From contig CAMNQH010000008.1 in the NCBI GenBank assembly GCA_946549035.1, positions 1 through 64,000 on the forward strand: a DNA stretch of 64,000 bases, read 5' to 3'. Position 1 is the first letter of the stretch, and each line of letters starts with the position of its first letter. Both the position numbers and the translations under genes were made by a program. The notes beneath the pieces were generated by a model, which was not told the DNA's origin, did no database searches, and saw only the letters and a list, made by a program, of their open reading frames with translations. Positions 1 to 8,123 of this stretch are shown piece after piece. The DNA is from an uncultured Lachnospiraceae bacterium. Lineage in GTDB: Bacteria; Bacillota; Clostridia; Lachnospirales; Lachnospiraceae.

Positions 1-120
1 CCTTGTAACTTGCTGATAAGGGCAAAAACAAGGGAAAAGGATACATATTTTGAGGCTGGACATACCTCAAAGCCTTGAAAATAAAGGAAAGTTAAGACAG
101 TTAGTAGATAAACTAAGAAT

Positions 121-723
121 TTATCCATTTGTAAACTTTCTGTCAAAAGCTCTCACTGTCTCGCGGTTCCGTTCATCGTCATAAATATTTGATTCAAAAT
201 ATCTTCCTCCGCAAACCTCCTTCAAATATCCTTCCTTCAGTTCCATAGCCATAAACGCAGGATAATTGTACCCCTCTGCATCTGCTATTTCATAAACTTT
301 CGCTTCCTTGAACCCAAACTGGGGATAGTACTCCGGTCTTCCAAAAAACAGAATTGCGCCATAATCAAGCTGTTTCGCCCGTCCTATCATGGTATGAATC
401 AGTGCCCCTCCAACGCCTATCCGCTGATATTCTGGTAACACGCTCAGTGGTCCAAAGTTCAGAACGGGAAGCGACTGGTTCTCTTTTTTCACAACTGCGT
501 TACTGCAAATAATATGCCCGACAATCGTCCCATCTTCCAGTTCCGCAACCAAACTGAGCGCCATAATCCCATCCCTGTGCCGCAATTCATGAACCATCCA
601 ATGCTCATAGGGGCAGCCAATCTGTCCCCGTTTGATTCTGTCAGGATACCCGAAGGCGGCTCTTGTTATTTCCTCTACTCTTAGATAATCTTTTTCTTCT
701 TCAAGTCTAACATTTATCTCCAT
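121..723 (-). CDS. GNAT family N-acetyltransferase (YhbS-like)
   Basis: Predicted acetyltransferase of about 200 aa that would transfer the acetyl group of acetyl-CoA to an unidentified amine. The acetyl-CoA pyrophosphate-binding loop is visible around residues 90-110 ('LPEYQRIGVGGALI'), followed by the late 'YYPQFGF' segment common in the YhbS-like GNAT subgroup. I place the start at the ATG complementary to 721-723 because a GGAGG lies six bases upstream. An in-frame TTG four codons earlier would sit on that ribosome binding site. The gene stands alone, and the substrate cannot be told from sequence. The 120 bases to its right edge of the window (1-120) hold only a short TTGAGG/CCTCAA dyad and no gene that I can support. 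Confidence 0.85.
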   Translation of the reverse strand: MEINVRLEEEKDYLRVEEITRAAFGYPDRIKRGQIGCPYEHWMVHELRHRDGIMALSLVAELEDGTIVGHIICSNAVVKKENQSLPVLNFGPLSVLPEYQRIGVGGALIHTMIGRAKQLDYGAILFFGRPEYYPQFGFKEAKVYEIADAEGYNYPAFMAMELKEGYLKEVCGGRYFESNIYDDERNRETVRAFDRKFTNG

Positions 724-810
724 ACAATCCTCCAAACCCCGATTTGTCTCTTACAACAACACTAACAGTATACCACGCCATTAAATATAATTCCACATCT
801 TATTTAGACA

Positions 811-840
811 AAGTGCGGAGCAATTCCTCGCTCCGCACTT
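811..840 (-). terminator. Hairpin terminator after the mobilisation remnant
   Basis: A perfect 11-bp inverted repeat (AAGTGCGGAGC at 811-821 with GCTCCGCACTT at 830-840) and an 8-base loop. Read on the minus strand it is followed by TTTGTCT, so it would end transcription of the 877-1572 gene before the acetyltransferase promoter. Confidence 0.7.
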
Positions 841-876
841 CACTATATCTATATTATCTTCAGTAAAATCATCTGC

Positions 877-1572
877 CTATCTGCTTCTCTCATAATCCAC
901 ATCATGTGTCTGATACACAGGATGATTATTTCTTGCACTTTCAGCAGATTTTATATCTTCCATGAAATTTTCCACCGCCTTCACATACACCTCTGCCTGT
1001 TCCAGTGTACATATCCGGTTTTCTGGTATGATTTCCTCACTTATTTCAGAAACTTTTATGGCTTGTTTCGTCTGCACATTCCAGAATCCCGCCAATTGGT
1101 ACTCCGTTCCCCGCCCGTTATAATCCTCATACACCGGAACCACTTCCCCTTTGGAAGTCTGCCACGAGGCAATCTCCGGGAACGTGACAAGCCTGTCATA
1201 CTGAGGGAGAGAGGTACGGTACTCCCTTAACAGCTTGCCGAGAGGGGTATAACCATACGGGGAAGCTGCCCGTATATCCCTCTTTTCTTCTACAAGCCTT
1301 GCAAATTCCCTTACCACCGGAATTATGGATAACAGCTTATAAAGGATTGCTTTGAGTTTGTCCAGTGCATTGATGAAATCCAGCCGCTTTTCAAACTCCT
1401 TATCCAGCACACCAATATCCTCTAAAAGCCCCTCCTTTTTTGCCTGTATCTGTTCTTTTTCGTCTGCCACTTTCCAGACATCACGCAAAAGACGCTCTTT
1501 ATCGGAATGCAAGGTAAGCGTATCTATTTTTAAGGACAGATTTTCCTGCTTTATTTCCTCCTGCTCTGCCAT
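877..1572 (-). pseudogene. Probable C-terminal remnant of a plasmid mobilisation/recombination (MobV/Pre-type) protein
   Basis: A 231-codon open frame. The first 100 residues are charged and heptad-rich (coiled-coil-like, many E/K/L), followed by a short hydrophobic patch (about residues 75-90) and a soluble tail. This layout resembles the C-terminal half of Mob_Pre relaxase-like proteins found in Firmicute mobile elements; the catalytic N-terminal relaxase part is absent. There is no convincing Shine-Dalgarno before the ATG, and an in-frame stop lies six codons upstream, so the frame looks like a 5'-deleted remnant. It is bounded downstream by a strong terminator. The family assignment rests on general resemblance rather than a catalytic motif and is tentative; it could also be an intact hypothetical coiled-coil protein. 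Confidence 0.45.
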
Positions 1573-1616
1573 CAGTTTTTTGGAATATTAAAGTTGAAAC
1601 ACTTAGTGAAGATATA

Positions 1617-1645
1617 TCGACTAATACTCTTTTCTGTGATATGAT
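1617..1645 (+). promoter_or_regulatory. Possible sigma-A promoter of the TetM-like/NYN gene
   Basis: TCGACT (1617-1622), a 17-base spacer and TATGAT (1640-1645), 38 bases before the ATG at 1684. The -35 matches only four of six consensus bases. Confidence 0.4.
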
Positions 1646-1683
1646 AAGGATGAATTATTATAGGACAGAAAGGGGTATTTTCT

Positions 1684-4452
1684 ATGGAAGATACGTCTGA
1701 AAATAGAGAAGATAAATTAAAAGAGAAGCTATTAAAGAACGTGAGTATTGGACTTCTGGCTCACGTAGACGCCGGTAAAACCACACTGGCGGAAGGATTG
1801 TTATATGTTAGCGGCAATATCCGTAAATTAGGCAGAGTAGATCATAAAGATGCATTTTTGGATACTTATGGGATGGAACGGGAGCGGGGGATTACCATAT
1901 TTTCCAAACAGGCCCGCCTGGACCTGGGGGAGAAAAAGGTTACTCTGCTGGATACTCCGGGGCACGGGGATTTTTCCGGGGAGATGGAGCGTACCCTGCA
2001 GGTTTTGGATTATGCCATTCTCGTAATCAGCGGAGCTGACGGCGTACAAGGACATACGGGAATCTTATGGAAGCTGTTGGCCCGTTATCGCATACCGGTG
2101 TTTGTATTTATTAATAAAATGGATCAAGAGGGCACGAATCAAAACGCCCTTATGAAAGAATTGCATACGCGCCTGTCGGAAAACTGTGTGAATTTCACGC
2201 AAACCTCTCAGGAAGAATTCTGGGAGAATTTGGCTTTCTGCGAAGAAACGGCTATGGAGCAGTATCTGGAGCAAGGCAAAGTCTCTAAAGAGCATATAAG
2301 AAACATGATCCGGGAGCGGAGCGTGTTTCCATGTTATTTTGGTTCCGCATTAAAGCTTTGGGGCGTAGATGCTCTGGTGGAAGGGATTTTGCAGTATACG
2401 GAATGTAAGAAATATCCAGATACTTTTGGCGCCCGGGTTTTTAAAATCTCCCGGGATGAACGAGGAAATCGACTGACCCATATGAAAATTACCGGCGGGA
2501 GTTTGAAAGTAAAGGCTCCCCTATGGGGAAAGGTTCAAAAGGGCGCTGTCCGAAAGCAGGAGGAGACAGAAGTATGGCAGGAAAAGGCAGATCAGCTGCG
2601 TTTTTATTCCGGCAGCGGCTATGAGCTGATGAACGAGGCGGACGCCGGAAGTATCTGCGCCGTAACAGGCCTGACTCATACGTTTGCAGGAGAAGGGCTG
2701 GGAATGGAGGAGGACGTGATAACGCCCCTTCTTGCTCCTGTCTTGCATTACCGCCTTTTGCCGCCGGAGGGATGCAATGTGCATACGCTTCTGCGCCAGC
2801 TTTATGAATTAGAAGAAGAGGAGCCGCTTTTGCATATTTTATGGCGGGAAGAGACGGGAGAGATTCATATCCAGCTTATGGGAGAGGTGCAGATTGAGGT
2901 GCTGAAAGCCATAATTCTGGAACGGTTTCAAACGGCCGTGGAATTCGGAGAAGGAAGCATCGTCTACAAAGAAACCTTAGTTGAACCGGTGGAGGGGGTA
3001 GGCCATTTTGAACCCTTGCGCCATTATGCGGAGGTGCATCTTTTCATGGAACCGGGGGAGCCGGGGAGCGGACTGGTGTATTCCTCTTCCTGCAGTGAAG
3101 ACATGCTGGATGGAAACTGGCAGCGCCTGATTTTGACGCATTTGGAAGAAAAAAAGCATAAAGGCGTTCTTACCGGTTCTGACATAACAGATATGAAGAT
3201 CACTCTGATTGCAGGGCGCGCCCATCAAAAACATACGGAAGGCGGTGATTTTCGTCAGGCCACCTACCGGGCCGTGCGGCAGGGACTGAAAATAGGAAAC
3301 TGCCGTTTGCTGGAACCGGTATATGAGTTTTCTCTGGAAGTGCCGGATGAAATGATCGGGCGGGCTATGACGGACATTCGCCGGATGCATGGAACCTGTT
3401 TGGGACCGCAAACCTTGTCCGGCCAGGAAGGATTGTCATTGCTGACAGGAACTGTCCCGGCGGCGGCCATGCAGGGGTATCAGGCCCAGGTAATTTCCTA
3501 TACAAAGGGGAAAGGAAGAATGTCCTGCAGTCTGAAAGGCTATGAGCCGTGTCATAATGAGGCGGAAGTGATAGAGGCCATGGGCTATGACTCCGAACGT
3601 GATTTGGAAAATCCCACCAGTTCTGTTTTCTGCGCTCATGGAGCGGGATTTCTGGTGGATTATAATCAGGTGTATGACTATATGCATCTGGAGGGACAGC
3701 TGGATTCCAAAAGAGCCAGAAGAAACGAAGAGCCGCAGGAAATAGAGACTTTTCCTTTAGCTCATCAGAGAAATGATGAAAAGGAGCTGGAGGAGATTTT
3801 TCGGCGTACCTACGGGGAACAGAGACAAGAACGCAGAAGCTGGAAAAAAAAGACCGTTCATAAAGCTCCAGAACCCTCTGTATACAAAACCGTGTCTAAT
3901 CAGAAAAAAACAGAGAGCGGCAGGGAATATCTTCTGGTGGACGGTTATAATATTATTTTCGGTTGGGAAGAATTGAATGAGCTGGCTCAGACGGATATTG
4001 GAGCTGCCAGGGGAATGCTTATGGATGTATTGAGCAATTATCAAGGATATAAAAAAAATACGCTGATTTTGGTATTTGATGCATACAAGGTGGAGGGGAA
4101 TCCTGGAACTACAGAAAAATATCACAATATTTATGTGGTGTATACAAAAGAAGCAGAGACGGCGGATCAATATATTGAAAAAGCAACCCATGAAATTGCA
4201 GGAAAACACAAGGTCACCGTGGCAACTTCCGACGGCTTAGAACAGATGATTATTTTGGGACAAGGGGCGGTGCGTATGTCTGCAAAAGGGCTTTGGGAAG
4301 AATTAAAGGCCGCCAATCGGGAGATATCTGGGATGCTTGGCAGTACAGAAGCAGCAGGAGATAAAAACTATTTGTTTGACCAGTTGTCGAAAGAGTTATC
4401 AGATCAGCTGGAAGAAATTCGCCTGGGGCAAACAGATGGAGCACATAAGTAG
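1684..4452 (+). CDS. TetM/EF-G-like ribosomal GTPase fused to a YacP/Rae1-type NYN ribonuclease domain
   Basis: A 922-aa translation-factor GTPase. Residues 1-670 follow the TetM/TetO/EF-G plan: G1 'AHVDAGKTT' (26-34), switch I 'ERGITIF', G3 'DTPGHGDF' (about 90) and G4 'NKMD' (about 144), then EF-G domains II-V. TetM/TetO proteins are about 640 aa. Here a charged linker (about 670-745) leads to an extra domain at about 747-895 that starts 'YLLVDGYNII' and contains conserved Asp positions ('LVFDAY', 'TADQYIE', 'VATSDG'), typical of the YacP-like NYN family. The B. subtilis member Rae1 cleaves mRNA in the ribosomal A site. The inferred role is a ribosome-bound GTPase that delivers or couples an RNase to stalled ribosomes, rather than simple tetracycline protection. 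It is followed 56 bases later by another NYN-type gene. A small hairpin (4466-4486) lies in that gap. Confidence 0.85.
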   Translation: MEDTSENREDKLKEKLLKNVSIGLLAHVDAGKTTLAEGLLYVSGNIRKLGRVDHKDAFLDTYGMERERGITIFSKQARLDLGEKKVTLLDTPGHGDFSGEMERTLQVLDYAILVISGADGVQGHTGILWKLLARYRIPVFVFINKMDQEGTNQNALMKELHTRLSENCVNFTQTSQEEFWENLAFCEETAMEQYLEQGKVSKEHIRNMIRERSVFPCYFGSALKLWGVDALVEGILQYTECKKYPDTFGARVFKISRDERGNRLTHMKITGGSLKVKAPLWGKVQKGAVRKQEETEVWQEKADQLRFYSGSGYELMNEADAGSICAVTGLTHTFAGEGLGMEEDVITPLLAPVLHYRLLPPEGCNVHTLLRQLYELEEEEPLLHILWREETGEIHIQLMGEVQIEVLKAIILERFQTAVEFGEGSIVYKETLVEPVEGVGHFEPLRHYAEVHLFMEPGEPGSGLVYSSSCSEDMLDGNWQRLILTHLEEKKHKGVLTGSDITDMKITLIAGRAHQKHTEGGDFRQATYRAVRQGLKIGNCRLLEPVYEFSLEVPDEMIGRAMTDIRRMHGTCLGPQTLSGQEGLSLLTGTVPAAAMQGYQAQVISYTKGKGRMSCSLKGYEPCHNEAEVIEAMGYDSERDLENPTSSVFCAHGAGFLVDYNQVYDYMHLEGQLDSKRARRNEEPQEIETFPLAHQRNDEKELEEIFRRTYGEQRQERRSWKKKTVHKAPEPSVYKTVSNQKKTESGREYLLVDGYNIIFGWEELNELAQTDIGAARGMLMDVLSNYQGYKKNTLILVFDAYKVEGNPGTTEKYHNIYVVYTKEAETADQYIEKATHEIAGKHKVTVATSDGLEQMIILGQGAVRMSAKGLWEELKAANREISGMLGSTEAAGDKNYLFDQLSKELSDQLEEIRLGQTDGAHK

Positions 4453-4508
4453 TAAGAAAGAGAGAAAAGCAGCATGAGGCTGCTTTCAAATAGGAGATTA
4501 AAAATCAT

Positions 4509-5579
4509 ATGGGAATCATCAACAGAACACCAAGAATAACGTATCTGATTGATAGTGAGAACGTAAGCGACGCATGGATCCGCCTTTTGCCAGAACTGAA
4601 AAAAAGGGACAGGATCGTAGTATTTTATACGGAAAATACCTCCAATCTGGCGGCGGATAGCGTAAGGATGATTACAGAGTATAAAAAATATGATATCACT
4701 TGGGAAAAATGTTTTACCGGCAACAATGCACTGGATTTTCAACTGGTATCCAGGCTGGGTTTTTATATTTGCCAGGAGCCGGGGGATGAATATGTGATTA
4801 TGTCCAACGATACTGGATATGACCCTGCAATCAAGTATTGGGTTCAGGCGGGATACACTCTGAAACGTATTCCAGTCCATACGGGAAAATCTTCCCGGAA
4901 GGAACCAAAACGACTGCTGCCAGGCTCCGCCAGAAATTATAAGAAGGTAAGAAAACCTACCGTTAAAAAAGCCGCGCCCATAAAAGCAAGTATGCCTTCT
5001 GTGGAGAGGAGAGAAGAGCTTCCCAAGATGGAAGAGAAGGAACCGTCTATACTGCAGATGGAGAGGAAAGAAATTCCCCTTCTGTCCGGAGAGCAGGAGG
5101 AAATTCTTGCATCGTCGGAACCAAAGAAGGAAGAGACAGCTTCCCCGGATTCTGCTTCTTTGTCACAAAATACGGATTCGGAACCTCAGATTCCGGTGGA
5201 ATGCGTCCTAAAGCTTTGCAGATCCATTCCCATTCATAAACCAAACTGGCTTCATGAGGCTCTGGTGGCTCTGCTGGGGGCGGAGGATGGACGGGAAGTC
5301 TATTATTTTTTAAAGGACAACCAGGAATTTCATGATAAATTTACAGATTTATATATAAAAGAAAAAAATGACCGGATCGATAATTATATCCAGGCAGTTT
5401 TGCTGGGGCATCACTTGGAGCCGTTTGATTCCGAAGAATTGCGAAATGTGCTTTTTCAATGCGCGCCCAACAATTTTAGCGGGATTTACCGAAAAATGAT
5501 AGAAACCTTCGGGAAAGAGATGGGTCCTCAATATTATACAGCTTTAAAACCACATATCCGTATGATTCGAAGAATGTAA
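4509..5579 (+). CDS. NYN/PIN-like domain protein with acidic linker and C-terminal helical domain
   Basis: A 356-aa protein. The N-terminal 130 residues look like an NYN/PIN-fold nuclease: 'YLIDSENV' (first acidic/Asn site), 'NALDFQL' and 'IMSNDTGYD' (later acidic sites), the expected spacing for a metal-dependent RNase. Residues about 135-225 are a low-complexity charged linker rich in E, K, P and S, and the last 125 residues form a predicted helical domain without a recognised name. No signal peptide or membrane segment. A GGAG lies 12 bases before the ATG. Being directly downstream of the GTPase-NYN fusion suggests a shared job in RNA or ribosome quality control. The RNase activity is inferred from the fold only. 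Confidence 0.7.
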   Translation: MGIINRTPRITYLIDSENVSDAWIRLLPELKKRDRIVVFYTENTSNLAADSVRMITEYKKYDITWEKCFTGNNALDFQLVSRLGFYICQEPGDEYVIMSNDTGYDPAIKYWVQAGYTLKRIPVHTGKSSRKEPKRLLPGSARNYKKVRKPTVKKAAPIKASMPSVERREELPKMEEKEPSILQMERKEIPLLSGEQEEILASSEPKKEETASPDSASLSQNTDSEPQIPVECVLKLCRSIPIHKPNWLHEALVALLGAEDGREVYYFLKDNQEFHDKFTDLYIKEKNDRIDNYIQAVLLGHHLEPFDSEELRNVLFQCAPNNFSGIYRKMIETFGKEMGPQYYTALKPHIRMIRRM

Positions 5580-5626
5580 GCTTTGCCGTCAGATGTTAAG
5601 AAAACGGAAAGAAAGGAGATGAGTGA

Positions 5627-7159
5627 TTGCGGATTCATGAATTACTAAAAGAAAAAGTCTATGAATCGGTGGTTTCCGTACTGCCGATCACAGGGATTGT
5701 ACTGTTGCTGAGCGTCAGCGCAGCCCCCCTGTCTCCGGCGGCATTGGTGCTGTTTTTATTTGGGGCGCTGCTTCTGGTATTTGGAATGGGATTTTTTACG
5801 ATGGGAGCGGATATGTCTATGATTCCCATGGGGGAAGGAATTGGCGTCCAGTTAAGCAAAGCAAAAAAGATTATTACTCCTGTCCTGGTCTGCTTTGTGC
5901 TTGGGGTGCTGATTACTATGGCGGAGCCGGATTTACAGGTGCTGGCGGAACAGGTTCCTGCCGTGCCAAACCTGGTGCTGGTGTTGACGGTAGCGGTTGG
6001 CGTGGGATTTTTTCTGGTGCTGGCGGAACTGAGAATGCTGCTAAAGGTGCCCTTGTCTTATCTGCTGGTATTTTTTTACGGATTGATTTTTATATTGCTG
6101 TTTTTTACACCGGATTCTTTTATCCCGGTGTCTTTTGATTCTGGCGGCGTAACCACAGGCCCTATTACGGTGCCGTTTATCATGGCTTTTGGTATTGGTA
6201 TCGCGTCGGTTCGAAGCGATAAAAATTCCAGCAGCGACAGCTTTGGATTGATTGCGTTATGTAGTATCGGGCCGATTCTTTCGGTGTTGCTGCTGGGGGT
6301 ATTTTATCAGCCCGCAGACGCAGTGTATACGCCGGTGGAGCTTACGGAGCTTGATTCTACCAGGGAAGCGGCGGCGGAATTTGCAAAGGCTCTCCCGGTA
6401 TATTTTAAGGAAGTAGCGGTGGCTGTGCTTCCGATTGTGCTGTTATTCTTTGTATTCCAGCTGGCGTTTCGCAGATTTCGCCGTCATCAGGTGGGAAAAA
6501 TCATATCCGGCCTGGTATATACTTATTTGGGATTGGTGCTTTTTTTGACAGGAGTGAATGTGGGATTTATGCCGGCGGGCCAGTATATCGGCTCCTCCTT
6601 GGCTTCGGGCGGGCAGAAATGGCTGCTTTTGCCGGTGGGGGTTCTCATTGGTTATTTTATTGTCCGGGCGGAGCCGGCGGTTCAAGTCTTGACCAAGCAG
6701 GTGGAGGAGGTATCCAACGGATTTATTACCCAAAAATCCATTCGCCACAGTCTTTCTATCGGTGTGGCGGTTTCCGTGGGGATTGCGATGCTTCGGATTC
6801 TCACAGGCGTTTCTATCCTGTGGTTTTTGATTCCTGGATATGCAATATCCATTGTCATGACGTTTTTTGTGCCTCAGATTTTTACGGGCATTGCCTTTGA
6901 CTCCGGCGGCGTGGCCAGCGGGCCTATGACGGCTACCTTTTTTCTGCCTCTTGCCATGGGAGCCTGCGAGACGTTGGGGGGAAATATTTTAACGGATGCA
7001 TTTGGAATCGTAGCCATGGTGGCAATGACGCCCCTTTTGACCATTCAGGTGTTGGGACTTGTGGGAAAGCTGAACCACAGGGCGGAGAAAAAACGAGCCC
7101 AGATGTTGTTGGCCAGCTTAGAAGACGGTATCTTGTATTTTGATGAGGAGGAGGGGTGA
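5627..7159 (+). CDS. DUF1538 family multi-pass membrane protein
   Basis: A 510-aa polytopic membrane protein of the DUF1538 family, built from two homologous halves. Each half carries the glycine-rich motif 'FDSGGV(T/A)(T/S)GP' (about residues 170 and 425), and there are roughly 12 hydrophobic segments. The family is usually described as a putative transporter; no substrate is known to me. The start is a TTG, supported by AAAGGAG eight bases upstream; no ATG nearby has a ribosome binding site. The repeated SGG motif in opposite halves is what one expects of an inverted-repeat transporter core. The stop overlaps the ribosome binding region of the next gene, so the PII-like gene is almost certainly co-translated with it and may regulate it. 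Confidence 0.8.
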   Translation: MRIHELLKEKVYESVVSVLPITGIVLLLSVSAAPLSPAALVLFLFGALLLVFGMGFFTMGADMSMIPMGEGIGVQLSKAKKIITPVLVCFVLGVLITMAEPDLQVLAEQVPAVPNLVLVLTVAVGVGFFLVLAELRMLLKVPLSYLLVFFYGLIFILLFFTPDSFIPVSFDSGGVTTGPITVPFIMAFGIGIASVRSDKNSSSDSFGLIALCSIGPILSVLLLGVFYQPADAVYTPVELTELDSTREAAAEFAKALPVYFKEVAVAVLPIVLLFFVFQLAFRRFRRHQVGKIISGLVYTYLGLVLFLTGVNVGFMPAGQYIGSSLASGGQKWLLLPVGVLIGYFIVRAEPAVQVLTKQVEEVSNGFITQKSIRHSLSIGVAVSVGIAMLRILTGVSILWFLIPGYAISIVMTFFVPQIFTGIAFDSGGVASGPMTATFFLPLAMGACETLGGNILTDAFGIVAMVAMTPLLTIQVLGLVGKLNHRAEKKRAQMLLASLEDGILYFDEEEG

Positions 7160-7161
7160 GC

Positions 7162-7845
7162 ATGGCGATCAAAAAGGGCGTAAGGCTTTTGATTTCCATT
7201 GTAGAGCGAGGACAGGGAAAGGAGCTTAGGAAGTTCTACACCGGTTATGGGATGACGTGTCATTTTCAGACGGTGGGACGGGGAACGGCTTCTTCTGATT
7301 TGTTGGACATTTTGGGAGTGGGAAGCACAGAGCGGGATATTTTATTTACCTTTGGAGAAAGAAACCGAATGCAGCGGATGTTGTTTCAGATGCAGGATGG
7401 AGAACAGCCTTCGCTGCGGGCTCGGGGAATTGCCTTTGGAATGCCGCTGACGGCTTTGAATACCTTAGCGGCGGCAGTATTGATGAAGGATGGAGCGTTA
7501 CATAGCTTGGAAGGAGCGGGAAGTATGCAGCAGACAATGGAAGAAGATCACAGCCTGGTTTTGATTGTGGTAAACCAGGGACATACAGACGAGGTTATGA
7601 ATACGGCCCGGGAAGCCGGGGCCAGAGGGGGGACGATTATACGTTCCCACTGGGCGGGAAGTGAGGAGTCGGAGAGCTTTTACGGCATTACCCTTCAGGC
7701 GGAAAAAGAGATTATCGCTATTGTGGCCGGGGCGCAGCGGCGGAATTTGATTATGGAATCTGTCAACAAAAAACATGGTATGAATACGGAGGCTGGGGCA
7801 ATGATTTGCTCCGTAGCTATAGACCAGATGCAAAGGTTGGGATAA
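7162..7845 (+). CDS. PII-like (GlnB-fold) signalling protein paired with DUF1538
   Basis: A 227-aa soluble protein that appears to contain two ferredoxin-like/PII-type halves (about 1-95 and 108-225). Both begin with a hydrophobic beta-strand ('LLISIVERGQG', 'LVLIVVNQGHT') and the second half has the flexible T-loop-like stretch 'GARGGTIIRSHWAG'. PII-fold proteins bind nucleotides or small metabolites and gate membrane transporters. The start is the ATG at 7162 with GGAGGGG five bases upstream; an overlapping in-frame GTG two codons earlier is less well placed. Coupling to the DUF1538 gene suggests it senses a ligand to control that membrane protein. The uridylylation tyrosine of classical GlnB is not evident. 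Confidence 0.7.
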   Translation: MAIKKGVRLLISIVERGQGKELRKFYTGYGMTCHFQTVGRGTASSDLLDILGVGSTERDILFTFGERNRMQRMLFQMQDGEQPSLRARGIAFGMPLTALNTLAAAVLMKDGALHSLEGAGSMQQTMEEDHSLVLIVVNQGHTDEVMNTAREAGARGGTIIRSHWAGSEESESFYGITLQAEKEIIAIVAGAQRRNLIMESVNKKHGMNTEAGAMICSVAIDQMQRLG

Positions 7846-7846
7846 T

Positions 7847-8092
7847 ATGGAGACAAGAGTAGCGATTATTGGGGTTATTGTGGAAGAAGAAGCGTCGGTG
7901 GAGAAGCTGAATCAGCTTCTTCACCATTATAGTCAGTATATTGTGGGGCGCATGGGGATACCCTACCGAGAGAAGGGAATCAACATTATCAGCATTGCCA
8001 TAGACGCACCCCAGGATATTATCAGCGCCCTGTCAGGAAAGCTGGGAGCTTTAAAAGGGGTGAGCTGCAAGGCGGTGTATTCTAAGGTATAA
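7847..8092 (+). CDS. TM1266-family iron-only hydrogenase system putative regulator
   Basis: An 81-aa protein with a single ACT/ferredoxin-like fold ('VAIIGVIVEE', 'RMGIPYREKGINIISI'). This matches the small TM1266 family, which is habitually encoded beside [FeFe]-hydrogenase maturation genes and is named a putative regulator on that basis. It starts one base after the stop of the PII-like gene and lies 31 bases before hydF, so the three are likely co-transcribed. The molecular function of the family is unproven. Confidence 0.85.
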   Translation: METRVAIIGVIVEEEASVEKLNQLLHHYSQYIVGRMGIPYREKGINIISIAIDAPQDIISALSGKLGALKGVSCKAVYSKV

Positions 8093-8123
8093 AAAGAACA
8101 GAAAAATTCAGGGAGGTAACGCT

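Noticed and set aside
2977..3411. Long open frame antisense to the TetM-like gene
   Set aside because: It lies fully inside a well-supported gene, and its protein shows no domain pattern. The same applies to long antisense frames at 18729-19373, 28745-29830 and 53918-54562.
1684..4452. A mobile tetracycline-resistance (tet(M)/tet(O)-type) gene
   Set aside because: The GTPase part is only TetM-like. The protein carries an extra NYN domain, the gene sits in a chromosomal run and there is no conjugative-element neighbourhood beyond one remnant. Resistance cannot be claimed.
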